This document shows, one piece after another, positions 1 through 8,636 of a stretch of DNA of 64,000 bases. How positions within the stretch are numbered: the stretch's first letter is position 1; every line of letters starts with the position of its first letter. Both the position numbers and the translations under genes were made by a program. This DNA comes from Desulfobacteraceae bacterium (GTDB lineage Bacteria; Desulfobacterota; Desulfobacteria; Desulfobacterales; UBA5852), in NCBI GenBank assembly GCA_014237395.1, contig JABZFP010000027.1:1-64000 (forward strand), given 5' to 3'. The notes under the pieces are model-generated. The model made no database searches. It saw only the letters and a program-made list of their open reading frames with translations, and was not told the origin of the DNA.

Positions 1-101
1 AGAATCGAGATAATCTGTGTTTCGGAAAACCGCGATTTTTTCATCTAAGCCTCCTGGTCCGTGCATTATGCCAGAAAGCTCTACTTTTAAAATGCAAACT
101 T

Positions 102-3100
102 TTGGGGGAAGCTTACGATAGGCTCAAAGCATATCATTGGTCGGCCAAAATAGTTAAAACGGAACGAAGTGAAATCCTGTCAGAAGCATTTTGGGATAAC
201 CCGATATTTGACTTAGTATATTTTCTCGAAAAACCTTTCAAAATAAATATAGAAGTTCATTCTCTTTCAGCTGCCTTCAATAAATATAAAGCCTTCTATA
301 TGAAAAACCCACCGATGGGATTTATGAAGGTTGATCCTGATGTGACCAAAAATATTGTTCAGGATCATGGGACTATAGAGTCCTGGATTAATACAATTCA
401 AGAAAAGAAACCACCAGAAGGCATACCTCCAACAGTAGAATTCGTTGAATCATATTTAGAATTACAAAGGAGAATAAAAGAATGGAGTGATGGTTTTGTA
501 AATGATCATCCAGCTGCGGTTGATGTTGCCTCGCGGACACGGCATTGGTATTATAGCCCGATCTATGACACTTTCGGGCCTTCCAAATTTATTGGATATA
601 GCCATTTTCCCTTGGATGGTTATACCCCTACAAAATTAGATGGCAGAGATACAGAAAGCGCCATAAAAAAACTAAAAGAATATTCAGTTTTAACAGATCA
701 TAATCCTAATTTCGAAATATATCAAAAGAAACTCCTTAAGCTACTTTCTCTGAAAGATAAAGAGCCGAATGCCAACTCTCAAATTCATATTTCAGAAGAT
801 GGTTCCATCCTAAGAGGCTTGATGTTTAGGCTTCATCAAACCCGTGAGGTTTTTAGCTACAAATACGTGATGCTGAAAGCGCTGCTCGATAATATTGAAA
901 GCCCTGAGAAAAGTGTCCATGAATATTTCTGGATGTTTTATAAAAGCCGGAAGAGTAAGGGCCTTTTGCTTGAAAAAAAAGGCAGTTCAATTATCAATAC
1001 TGATTTTGATGTATTCAAAAGGAGCGAGATTGATAGTATCCTTGATGCCCCATTTGAAGCTATAAATAATTGTTCCACTGGTGACCCTGTGATTATCAGG
1101 GAAAATGCCGAGTATCGTTTTAATCAAAACATAATTGAAAAGCTGGATGAACATGCTCAAGAGGTCAAAGAGTTTATCAAATTTAAACTGGATACATATT
1201 ATAACCAGCAAAATGGTGGTTCTTTGCGTGTTTGGTGGGTCAACCAAGGAAAAACATTCCAGAAAGAGAGAGAGGCTGGATATATTTGGGCACCAAAGGC
1301 AAATGAGAACGGACAAACATTTCCCCATTGGAAATCAATGATCGAGGTAGCTGCTGGTGATGTAGTAATCAATTATGCAAATAAAATGATTGTCTCGATA
1401 TCTCTTGCGACAGAAAAAGCAACCGATCAGAGAAATGAAATTAATGAGAAATTGTGGGGCAGAGATGGGTTGAAAATACCATTAGATTATCATGACCTTC
1501 GATTGCCAATTGGTTTACAAGAAATCCAACCCCTGATGCCATCTATCAATGAAACAATAAAAACCAACAAACCGTTTAATACTGTGAATGGGATAAACCA
1601 AGGGTATCTGTATAATTTTAGCGAAGAGGGGCTTCGAAAAATAATTACCGAATTTCAAGACCGCATTCCTGATAAAATACTTGAGGTATTTACTACGAAT
1701 GAAAAAAATTATTGGATCTTTCAGGCGAATCCTGAAATCTACGATATAAGAAGCGTTTTAAAAAACAGGGCAAGCCATTCATGGACAGTCAGCCGTTATC
1801 AAAATGAGATTAAAGTAGGTGATTCTGGCTTTCTTTGGCAGTCTGGTAAGGAAGCTGGCATATTTGCAAAGTTTGTCGTCCTGAAAGCTCCTGGCAAAGA
1901 TATTCAAGAAACAGATCCGGGCGGCTGGACTACAGATGAAAAAATGACCAATCATCTGCGATGCCTTATCAATATAACGGATATATATCTTGAGGAAACT
2001 GTAACCAGGGAAGATCTTTTAGGTACGGAATTTGGTAAAAATCTTTCGATAATTAAAATGCCAGTCGGCACGAACTTTAAATTATCAAGAGAAGAGTATG
2101 AGAGAATACTTGATATGTTAAAGAGAGGCCCTCAATTGGACTTTGTAACTTATTTGAAGAATCAAGGCTACTATTTCAGTCCTGAGCTGATTAATAGATT
2201 TGTCATTTCTCTAAGAGCAAAACCCTTTGTGATTTTGACCGGAAATTCTGGGACAGGAAAGACAAAGATAGCGCAATTGTTTGCTGAATATTTGTCACCA
2301 GAAAAGTTTGAAACTGAAATAAAAATTCCTGATAATGATGAGACAGTAACTTACTTTAAAGTTGGGAAGGCAACTCTTAAATATGGAGTTACCTTGCCTG
2401 TTGATAGCCTGGATTTCTTTAACATTCCTGAAATAGGTAAACCAACCGAAGTCCTGATCCATTTTGGGGGGCAATCGGAAAAGGAATATTTTGCAACTTT
2501 TGGGATGCCAGATAATAGGGAAAAGTACTCCAATGCTACGATTCGGTTCAGAAAAGTATTGAAAAAATACGTCAAAGAGAACTTCAAAATTGGGGACTAT
2601 TTAAAATTATCTAAAGTTGGTGAAAAAGAGTACACGCTCGAAAAAGTTGAACTCAGTTGGATGCCTTCATCCGAAAAGCTCACAAATTATGTCCTTGTTC
2701 CAGTGGGGGCCAATTGGACTGATAAGAGGCATTTGGTCGGTTTCAATAACGTCATTACCCAGGAGTATCAGATGACGGCGTGTCTCAAACTCATCCTAGA
2801 TGCTTCAAAACTGGAAAATGAAGAATATCCATTCTTTCTTATATTAGATGAAATGAACCGCTCACATGTTGAGCGGTATTTTGCAGACTTTCTTTCAGCG
2901 ATAGAATCCGATGATTGTATCTATTTGCATAATAGCCCTGATATTGAAGAGGAAGAAGGAATTCCTCGGAAACTCTATTTGCCCCCTAATTTATATGTCA
3001 TTGGGACTGTTAACGTAGACGAAACGACCTATATGTTTAGCCCCAAGGTCTTGGATAGGGCGAATGTCATTGAATTTCCAACCGTTTCGGCAAGAATGTA

Positions 3101-3659
3101 TTTAAATGGCGACTTAACAATGGATAATGGTAATAAAGACCTTTCATTTACGGGAAACGGGCCAGTCCGAAAAATCCCACCTTTAGAAATATTTAAAACA
3201 ATGGGGAATATAGCAATTAGCGATGCTCGAACCAATCAGTTCACCAATAAAATATCATACGAAATAGAAACATTTCAAAGAACCCTTAAGCAGATCGGCT
3301 TTGACTTTGGATTCCGGGTGATTAACGAAATGATGCGGTATATGTATATAGCGTGGGAGGTTGATGGGAAGCCAGGGAGCTGGGATGAATGGGTCCAAGC
3401 CTTTGACGCGCAGATATTACATAAAATCCTTCCAAAAATCCACGGATCTGCCAAAGAGATTCGTGACGTATTAAAGTGTCTTTATTGCCTCTGTTTTTCA
3501 GGGAAATCAAGCGCGCAGGTTGAAAAATTAGTTAAAGGGGAAGTCGTGAATGAATTGTATCAAAAGCCTTATATTGAAGCCCGATACAAAGAATCGGCTC
3601 GCAAACTCAAGCGCATGGAATTCGACTTAGAAACAAGACGATATGTTTCGTTTACCTAA
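102..3659 (+). CDS. mcrB: McrB-like AAA+ NTPase with EVE-type recognition domain (type IV restriction)
   Basis: Predicted motor and sensor subunit of an McrBC-like restriction system that recognises modified nucleic acid. The AAA+ module has a Walker A GNSGTGKT near residues 715-722, a Walker B FFLILDEMNRS near 910, and the McrB-type stretch GTVNVDETTYMFSPKVLDR near 967. Upstream, roughly residues 535-670 (from NYWIFQANPEIYDIRS) match an EVE domain of the PUA/YTH-like fold. Around residue 375 a further segment (WWVNQGKTFQ, GYIWAPK) resembles another modified-base reader, which is an inference. The extreme N-terminus is unassigned. The start is uncertain: TTG 102 has no Shine-Dalgarno, no in-frame ATG lies upstream, and the frame stays open to the first bases of the window, so the 5' end may be missing. 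The next gene starts 2 nt after the stop. AT-rich base and codon use set the pair apart from the rest of the window. Confidence 0.85.
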   Translation: MGEAYDRLKAYHWSAKIVKTERSEILSEAFWDNPIFDLVYFLEKPFKINIEVHSLSAAFNKYKAFYMKNPPMGFMKVDPDVTKNIVQDHGTIESWINTIQEKKPPEGIPPTVEFVESYLELQRRIKEWSDGFVNDHPAAVDVASRTRHWYYSPIYDTFGPSKFIGYSHFPLDGYTPTKLDGRDTESAIKKLKEYSVLTDHNPNFEIYQKKLLKLLSLKDKEPNANSQIHISEDGSILRGLMFRLHQTREVFSYKYVMLKALLDNIESPEKSVHEYFWMFYKSRKSKGLLLEKKGSSIINTDFDVFKRSEIDSILDAPFEAINNCSTGDPVIIRENAEYRFNQNIIEKLDEHAQEVKEFIKFKLDTYYNQQNGGSLRVWWVNQGKTFQKEREAGYIWAPKANENGQTFPHWKSMIEVAAGDVVINYANKMIVSISLATEKATDQRNEINEKLWGRDGLKIPLDYHDLRLPIGLQEIQPLMPSINETIKTNKPFNTVNGINQGYLYNFSEEGLRKIITEFQDRIPDKILEVFTTNEKNYWIFQANPEIYDIRSVLKNRASHSWTVSRYQNEIKVGDSGFLWQSGKEAGIFAKFVVLKAPGKDIQETDPGGWTTDEKMTNHLRCLINITDIYLEETVTREDLLGTEFGKNLSIIKMPVGTNFKLSREEYERILDMLKRGPQLDFVTYLKNQGYYFSPELINRFVISLRAKPFVILTGNSGTGKTKIAQLFAEYLSPEKFETEIKIPDNDETVTYFKVGKATLKYGVTLPVDSLDFFNIPEIGKPTEVLIHFGGQSEKEYFATFGMPDNREKYSNATIRFRKVLKKYVKENFKIGDYLKLSKVGEKEYTLEKVELSWMPSSEKLTNYVLVPVGANWTDKRHLVGFNNVITQEYQMTACLKLILDASKLENEEYPFFLILDEMNRSHVERYFADFLSAIESDDCIYLHNSPDIEEEEGIPRKLYLPPNLYVIGTVNVDETTYMFSPKVLDRANVIEFPTVSARMYLNGDLTMDNGNKDLSFTGNGPVRKIPPLEIFKTMGNIAISDARTNQFTNKISYEIETFQRTLKQIGFDFGFRVINEMMRYMYIAWEVDGKPGSWDEWVQAFDAQILHKILPKIHGSAKEIRDVLKCLYCLCFSGKSSAQVEKLVKGEVVNELYQKPYIEARYKESARKLKRMEFDLETRRYVSFT

Positions 3660-3661
3660 TT

Positions 3662-5533
3662 ATGCCGAACTATCAAGAAGCTAAAATAACGTTTAATGAC
3701 GAAAAAGGCCACCCTCTTGGCGTTTTGCAATTGAGGGCACGTTATTCTGGTCCCCATCAAGGAGACTTTTCCAAGGACTATATTAAATGCGAGAATGTGC
3801 CTCAGCTTTCTAAACCTACAAACATCTTTCCGATTGAATACTGTACATTAAATCCTCGAAGAGGTTTAAGTCGGATCATGCTCATTGAAGAGACCAATTA
3901 TGATGTGGTTTTTGAATCGGACGGTAAAAAAACGATTGATAGTTTCCTCCCTCTTCTTAAGAAGGGTGTCTTCAAAAAAAACCTGTTTAATATCAGTCCA
4001 GAGACCCGAGTCGGCATTGTTAATTTTAGAAGCTATGTCGGGCGAACCTATTTATCTGTAAAGGTTGAAGGGGTTCTTTCTCTTCCAATTGATATTGAGG
4101 TTCGTTCCAAAAAAATAGGCTATGTTGATGAGTATGCCTGTATGATGGCAGATCTTTCCGAAGATTGCAGCGCATTGATATATGATCTTAGATCGCCAGT
4201 GCACCAGACATTTCAACTTGCCAATATTCAAAGAAAAACATTTTATGAGGATTATCTTTTCATAGAATATCTGTTTAAGGACGACAACCTTCCAGCAGCC
4301 TATTTTCGAATAAAGGACTCTCCAAAAACCCAACTCATTCGCGAGCGAGAACTTGTCCCTGTTGGGCAGGTTATGGAAATGGATTCGGAAGGGTTAATTG
4401 ATATCGTGAGTATGTCGCAATATCTAACAGAAGTTTCAAATCCAACCTCAAGATGGCCGGCGGCAATGGGTAATTATGTCCCCTTAGAAGTCTTGGAAAC
4501 ACAAAATGCTGAAACCTTAGACACGCCAGAAAATCGATTCGTGAAATTTATGTTAGAACAGATCCGCGACTTGACCATAAAGTTGAAGAGCTCCTATGGC
4601 TATGAAGGCTATATAAAAGATAGGCTCCATTATTTTCATGAAGAGATAACAGACTTCCTAAATGATGGGTGGCTTGAAGATGTGAGCCAATTAACATCGA
4701 TTCCTATGAATTCACAGACTCTTCAGAAAATGGCAGGATATCGCGATATATATTTAATTTATTTGAATTTCGAATTTGCCTTTAAATTTAAATGGGACGA
4801 TGTCGAAGATAGCCTGAAAGCTTCTGAAAAAAGAATGAACCAGCTTTATGAATACTGGTGTTTTTTCCGCTTGCTAGATGCAATTAAAAAATTTTCCAAA
4901 ATCAAAACTGGTGGAAACGAACTGGTTGAATTTACGAATGAAGAATGGGAAATTAAACTCAAACGCGGGAAAAAATCAAAAATACTATTTAACATTGAAG
5001 AAGAGACTACCAAGGATCTCACAATAGAGCTTTATTATAACAGAGGATTTTCGAGAAGGGGAAAGCACGGTAGCCGGTCATACTCTCTTCCATTCAGACC
5101 AGATTACACGGTTTTGTTGAAATCGCCTGATAAGGAATATCCTGCCTACATACATTTTGATGCAAAATACCGATCCGAAAAAGAGTTGGAAGATTTTGCA
5201 TTTCATGAGGCGCAACAAGAAGGGGTTTCAGAAGACGATGATTTATCTGGTGAAGAATTAAAGCAAGTCGAGGCGGTAGAAGAGGAAGAAACTCAGCGAA
5301 AGTACAAGAATGCAGATATTTACAAGATGCACACCTATAAAGACGCAATTTTCAACTCTTCGGGAGCCTATGTTTTTTATCCAGGAGAAAGGGAAGGGAT
5401 CTATAGAGTCGATGATGAATATGAAATCCCTTCAATCGGTGCTTTCCCTATCAAGCCTGCTGGAGATTATGGAGAATTTAATGCGAAGATTGAAAAATTA
5501 ATTAAATCATTCGTGAAATCAAGAAAATATTAA
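3662..5533 (+). CDS. McrC-like DUF2357 / PD-(D/E)XK nuclease partner of McrB
   Basis: Predicted nuclease subunit of the McrBC-like system. The N-terminal half resembles DUF2357. The C-terminal third resembles the DUF524/PDDEXK_7 nuclease fold, with the active-site pattern FRPDYTVLL near residue 478 followed by IHFDAKYR near 498-505 (D...DAK, as in PD-(D/E)XK enzymes). An acidic linker (GVSEDDDLSGEELKQ) follows the nuclease core. The 623-aa length fits DUF2357 proteins encoded beside McrB-type ATPases. The ATG lies 2 nt after the mcrB stop, so the genes are probably co-transcribed and translationally coupled. AT-rich like its partner. Function is family-based; targets are unknown. Confidence 0.82.
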   Translation: MPNYQEAKITFNDEKGHPLGVLQLRARYSGPHQGDFSKDYIKCENVPQLSKPTNIFPIEYCTLNPRRGLSRIMLIEETNYDVVFESDGKKTIDSFLPLLKKGVFKKNLFNISPETRVGIVNFRSYVGRTYLSVKVEGVLSLPIDIEVRSKKIGYVDEYACMMADLSEDCSALIYDLRSPVHQTFQLANIQRKTFYEDYLFIEYLFKDDNLPAAYFRIKDSPKTQLIRERELVPVGQVMEMDSEGLIDIVSMSQYLTEVSNPTSRWPAAMGNYVPLEVLETQNAETLDTPENRFVKFMLEQIRDLTIKLKSSYGYEGYIKDRLHYFHEEITDFLNDGWLEDVSQLTSIPMNSQTLQKMAGYRDIYLIYLNFEFAFKFKWDDVEDSLKASEKRMNQLYEYWCFFRLLDAIKKFSKIKTGGNELVEFTNEEWEIKLKRGKKSKILFNIEEETTKDLTIELYYNRGFSRRGKHGSRSYSLPFRPDYTVLLKSPDKEYPAYIHFDAKYRSEKELEDFAFHEAQQEGVSEDDDLSGEELKQVEAVEEEETQRKYKNADIYKMHTYKDAIFNSSGAYVFYPGEREGIYRVDDEYEIPSIGAFPIKPAGDYGEFNAKIEKLIKSFVKSRKY

Positions 5534-5606
5534 ATTGAAAACTAGAAAAAACAAAGGGGTTATTTAAGGATAGATAGGGGCGGGGTCGGACCAAGGTAAC
5601 TTTATT

Positions 5607-5633
5607 AGGGGGTCAAGTCTGCTTTTGACTCTT
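5607..5633 (+). repeat. Left terminal inverted repeat of the RAYT element
   Basis: 27 bp, exact reverse complement of 6621-6647. The GGTCAA...TTTTGACTC half-sites can also pair as a small hairpin, as expected for REP-like transposase ends. Confidence 0.8.
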
Positions 5634-5660
5634 TCCTGATATCATGTTATCTTTTCCCTC

Positions 5661-6641
5661 ATGTCCCGCCCATTAAGAATCGAATACCCGGACGCTTGGT
5701 ATCACGTCATGAATCGGGGCCGAAGGTCTGAAAAGGTCTTTTTCGACAAAGACGACTATCAGGCTTTCATTCAGGTGCTGATCGAATCCACAGAGATGTG
5801 GAACCTGCGCATATCTGCTTATTGTTTGATGCCCAACCACTATCATCTGCTGGTTCAAACCCCCGATGCCAATATCGCCCGATGCATGCGCCACATCAAC
5901 GGCGTATACACCCAACGCTTCAACGTTCGGCATCGCAGCGAAGGGCAGCTTTTCAAAGGGCGCTATAAATCCATTCTCGTCAGTGCTGATGCCTACCTGT
6001 TGCAGCTCGTCCGATATATACATCGAAACCCAGTCAAGGCCGGTCTTGCCGATAATCCGGATGCCTATCCCTGGAGCAGCCACAATGCCTACCTGTCAGC
6101 GGCTAAAAGATGGGATTGGCTGAGCAAAGCATTTATCTACTCGCTGTTGACCGAAAACAGGCAGCGGGGGATATACCATTACCGCAAGTTCATGGCTGCG
6201 GGCGGTGGAGAAGCGATGGCCGCGGTGCTCGACGCAAAAAAATGGCCTTCCGTGATTGGTTCCAGGGATTTCCTGGACTGGGTCAAAGGAAAATATTACA
6301 CACTGAAGCACCATGAGGATGTGCCTGAATCAAAAAAACTTTCCCCGTCAGTGGAATTGATCAATCAGATCGTTTGCGATTTCTACGAAATCGAACCGGC
6401 GGGTTTGTATAAATCGCAACGGGGTGTGTTCAACGAACCCAGAAATAGCGCCATTTATCTGGTGCGCAAGATGCGCCATGACACACTCAAGGAAATCGGA
6501 GATCAATTCAACATTCAAAAATACAGTTCGGTCAGCAGCAGCATTGAAAGGATGAAACGGCAGATCGATGACGATTCAAAACTTGGAAAGCGGATTGAAC
6601 AATTGACGAAACGCATCCACAAGAGTCAAAAGCAGACTTGA
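5661..6641 (+). CDS. REP-associated tyrosine transposase (Y1_Tnp, RAYT) with C-terminal DnaA-like HTH
   Basis: Y1-type HUH transposase expected to cut and join single-stranded ends at REP-like hairpins. The N-terminus MSRPLRIEYPDAWYHVMNRG is typical of RAYTs. The HUH metal site is His60-Tyr-His62 in MPNHYHLLVQT, and the YLLQLVRYIHRNPVKAG segment carries the candidate nucleophile (Tyr112 or Tyr119). The C-terminal third ends with a helix-turn-helix-like segment (LKEIGDQFNI...YSSVSSSIERM) resembling a DnaA domain IV fold, seen in longer RAYTs. At 326 aa it appears full length without frameshifts. No good ribosome-binding site precedes the ATG. It lies between terminal inverted repeats and abuts an IS3 remnant. 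Confidence 0.9.
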   Translation: MSRPLRIEYPDAWYHVMNRGRRSEKVFFDKDDYQAFIQVLIESTEMWNLRISAYCLMPNHYHLLVQTPDANIARCMRHINGVYTQRFNVRHRSEGQLFKGRYKSILVSADAYLLQLVRYIHRNPVKAGLADNPDAYPWSSHNAYLSAAKRWDWLSKAFIYSLLTENRQRGIYHYRKFMAAGGGEAMAAVLDAKKWPSVIGSRDFLDWVKGKYYTLKHHEDVPESKKLSPSVELINQIVCDFYEIEPAGLYKSQRGVFNEPRNSAIYLVRKMRHDTLKEIGDQFNIQKYSSVSSSIERMKRQIDDDSKLGKRIEQLTKRIHKSQKQT

Positions 6642-6647
6642 CCCCCT
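6621..6647 (-). repeat. Right terminal inverted repeat of the RAYT element
   Basis: 27 bp, exact reverse complement of 5607-5633. It includes the final seven sense codons and the stop codon of the transposase gene. Confidence 0.8.
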
Positions 6648-7187
6648 ATCCAATACCATTCGAAAATCACTGCAAGCGTACTGAACACCGCGATCCGAAT
6701 GAATGATCAATCCGGACCCAGGGCGACGTTTTCGGACAGCGCGGGAAAGGGCCGTAAGCACCATTTCAGCACTCAACGAGCTGCTCAGCGACCAGCCATC
6801 CGACACCCACACCTTGTCCGGTCCATCCGTCGTAAAATTTCGCTGCAGCAGGTTGTCCGCGACCGGGTGGGAATGCTTCGAGTCTGTGGTCGTCCGGTAT
6901 TTGCGTCGATAGATCGAACGCAGCCCCATCGCTTTCATTCTGCGGGCCACACGATTTTTGCTGACGGCAAGCCCCATGTCGTTGAGTTCATCCGTGATCT
7001 TTGGGCTGCCACAACGCTTTTTATGGCAGTTGAAAATAGCCCTGATGTGGGCATCCAGGCGCCGGTTCTCAATGGCTCGCTGGCTTTTAGGTCGATTGCG
7101 CCATCGGTAATACCCGCTACGAGACACCGAAAGAACCTGGCACATCTCCTCAACACTCCAAAGGGTGCGGTGCTCGTCTATGAATCC
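6648..7187 (-). pseudogene. IS3-family OrfB transposase, deleted and truncated
   Basis: Reverse-strand remains of a DDE integrase-type transposase. The N-terminal helix-turn-helix (EEMCQVLSVSRSGYYRW) and HTH_21-like region (HKKRCGSPKITDELNDMG) are intact. The first catalytic Asp survives in DKVWVSD, but the frame then jumps to a segment just before HSDRGVQYA, so part of the catalytic core is gone. The sequence then runs into the RAYT repeat and loses the catalytic Glu. Confidence 0.75.
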
Positions 7188-7363
7188 GAATATCTGTTTG
7201 GATCCTCCGAGAAGATGGCCACGGCTTTTTTTAAGATATCGCGCTCCCGGCGAAGGCGTTCATTTTCACGCTTGAGACGCTGCATCTCATCATCGGTGTT
7301 GCCTGGCTCTGAAGCCAGCCGCACTGCTTCGATTTTAAACTCTTTGTCAAACCGTTTTCCCAT
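7178..7363 (-). pseudogene. IS3-family OrfA, internally deleted
   Basis: Encodes 61 aa beginning MGKRFDKEFKIEAVRLASEPG and continuing directly into a leucine-zipper segment (DDEMQRLKRENERLRRERD). Family OrfA proteins are about 90-100 aa, with the rest of a helix-turn-helix between these two parts, so that middle part is missing. The stop comes just after EDPNRYS, where a shift into the OrfB frame (FIDEHRTLW...) would be expected. An AGGAGGTG ribosome-binding site precedes the ATG. Confidence 0.7.
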
Positions 7364-7440
7364 GGTGGAACACCTCCTGTAGCCTCATACAACTTGGCTG
7401 TTCGGTGTGTCCACTTTTTTGAGAAGGCCCAACCTATTGG

Positions 7441-7602
7441 CAATTATCCAGGGACAACGTCATCAATCTATCCAGCGGATCCAATTGGTCAGAACTGACG
7501 TATATAAATGCATCCTGGCAGGCTGCTCTCGAAAATGAGGAATCCAACCTGAAAGAGATTGAGCGCAAGGCTGATTTCAAAAAAGATGCCCAAAAATTTT
7601 GA
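7441..7602 (+). pseudogene. Truncated C-terminal gene fragment beside the IS3 remnant
   Basis: A 53-codon open frame with ordinary coding character (NWSELTYINASWQAALENEE ... KADFKKDAQKF) and no start codon begins where the IS3 remnant ends and stops at 7602. It is probably the 3' end of a gene disrupted by the IS. Product not recognised. Confidence 0.35.
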
Positions 7603-7680
7603 CATCTCGAATCAATGTGATGCGGATGCTATGGGGTTATGTTGGTTCCAGGCGAGCAAAATAGATAATTGGGTTTAACC

Positions 7681-7708
7681 TTGACAATGATAACATATAT
7701 GTTAACAA
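7681..7708 (+). promoter_or_regulatory. Promoter with palindromic operator before the antitoxin-like gene
   Basis: A perfect -35 box TTGACA at 7681-7686 and a TAACAA-like -10 at 7703 bracket an 18-bp near-perfect palindrome, GATAACATATATGTTAAC (7689-7706, one mismatch pair). The palindrome fills the spacer, as expected for an autorepressed toxin-antitoxin promoter. Confidence 0.5.
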
Positions 7709-7756
7709 TATGACCAGGAAAAGTCCTGATGAAATCGAGGTGCGGTATTACGAGGA

Positions 7757-8083
7757 ATGCCACTTTCAAGAGAATTCAAAGAGCTGGTGGTGGCACGTGC
7801 TGAAAAAGATTCCGAATTCCGGCGTGCCCTGATCACCGAAGCGCTCAACATGATCCTGCGGGGTGAGATCGCCGCCGGCCGATTGATGATCCGGGATTAC
7901 ATCAATGCCACCGGATCCATGAACGCTATTGCCACGAAACTTAAAAAACAAAAGCCGGCTATCGCAAGGATGTTGGGACCCAAAGGTAATCCAACCCTCG
8001 AAAGTTTCATCCCGGTGGTTCAGGCCTGCGCCGAACGTGAACATATCGAGCTGAGCGTGTGTGAAGGCCGTTGTTCAGCCTGA
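7757..8083 (+). CDS. Antitoxin-like HTH regulator (HI1420-type addiction-module family), orphan
   Basis: 108-aa helix-turn-helix protein resembling the downstream antitoxin-like family of HigBA/RelBE-type modules. It has the FRRALITEALNMILRGEI segment, an HTH region (MNAIATKLKKQKPAIARM) and the conserved LGPKGNPTLESF motif. No toxin gene is adjacent: an IS3 remnant and a gene fragment lie upstream, an integrase fragment downstream. A palindrome overlapping a sigma-70 promoter 50-75 nt upstream suggests autoregulation. The ribosome-binding site is weak (GAGG set back, AGGA touching the ATG). It may be a TA survivor or a stand-alone repressor. Confidence 0.65.
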   Translation: MPLSREFKELVVARAEKDSEFRRALITEALNMILRGEIAAGRLMIRDYINATGSMNAIATKLKKQKPAIARMLGPKGNPTLESFIPVVQACAEREHIELSVCEGRCSA

Positions 8084-8240
8084 TCGGTTGGAGCGCAGAA
8101 CGTTATTTAAGGTTAGGGACGGGCCAAGTTAACATCCCGTATTGTATTCTAATCCGTGCTTAATCAGTTCTATTTGGGGGCTATATTGCAGTTTTTTGGT
8201 GCCCAAAACAGCATATTAGGCCGCTGTTTCCTTCCGAAAT
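8084..8240. other. Intergenic stretch with a copy of the 5559 repeat
   Basis: Apart from GTTATTTAAGG at 8102, which matches sequence at 5559 left of the RAYT element, nothing gene-like is seen here. Confidence 0.4.
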
Positions 8241-8578
8241 TCAAAGGGCGTCCCCACCTACAGGTCCACTTTCCCTGGATTTGAGTCTCCAAAATGGTTT
8301 GAAGCCTTTCTTATGCCAACGGACCACGGTGTCTGGCTTCACAACAATCAACAGATTCGGCCATTCTCTCCATGATTTGGATAGAATCACCCAAAAGATT
8401 CGATCCTGCATGCGAACCGTGGCCTTTTCATGGTATGGTGATAAATAGCGAGCTGCTGGCGAAGCGCAAGATTCTCAAGAATCGGATCTGATCGTTTATC
8501 GTATGGTCTGACTATGTGAAATAACATCCTTATAATTTGTATCAATAACCTTTTAAGCATGGACAGGTTTATTGACAC
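8241..8578 (-). pseudogene. Integrase/transposase N-terminal remnant (frameshifted)
   Basis: The reverse strand encodes NLALRQQLAIYHHTMKRPRF, the usual N-terminal signature of integrase-core transposases, then after a frameshift near 8410 MQDRIFWVILSKSWREWPNL and IVVKPDTVVRWHKKGFK. It stops at 8241 before any catalytic residues. A dead fragment filling most of the gap upstream of the nfeD gene. Confidence 0.7.
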
Positions 8579-8636
8579 CCAAAATGAGAAATATCAAATA
8601 TTTCAAGACAGACGGAATTTGTCGAGGGCCAATGGC

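Larger units (their letters stand above)
5607..6647 (+). mobile_element. Complete RAYT (REP-associated tyrosine transposase) element
   Basis: A single transposase gene sits between two perfect 27-bp inverted repeats at 5607-5633 and 6621-6647. The repeats contain the core GGTCAAGTCTGC followed by TTTTGACTC. The right repeat overlaps the end of the gene, so its last codons and TGA lie inside the repeat. Several decayed relatives lie between 12 and 20 kb. The intact symmetrical ends suggest recent insertion. No clean target-site duplication was seen. Confidence 0.8.
6648..7440 (-). mobile_element. IS3-family insertion sequence remnant
   Basis: Reverse-strand remnant with a shortened OrfA and an internally deleted, truncated OrfB. 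The promoter-proximal end, with the GTGGACACACCGAAC-type sequence near 7400-7420 and a strong ribosome-binding site before OrfA, survives. The other end stops exactly at the RAYT right repeat, so the DDE domain is incomplete and no matching IS end exists. Non-functional. Confidence 0.75.
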
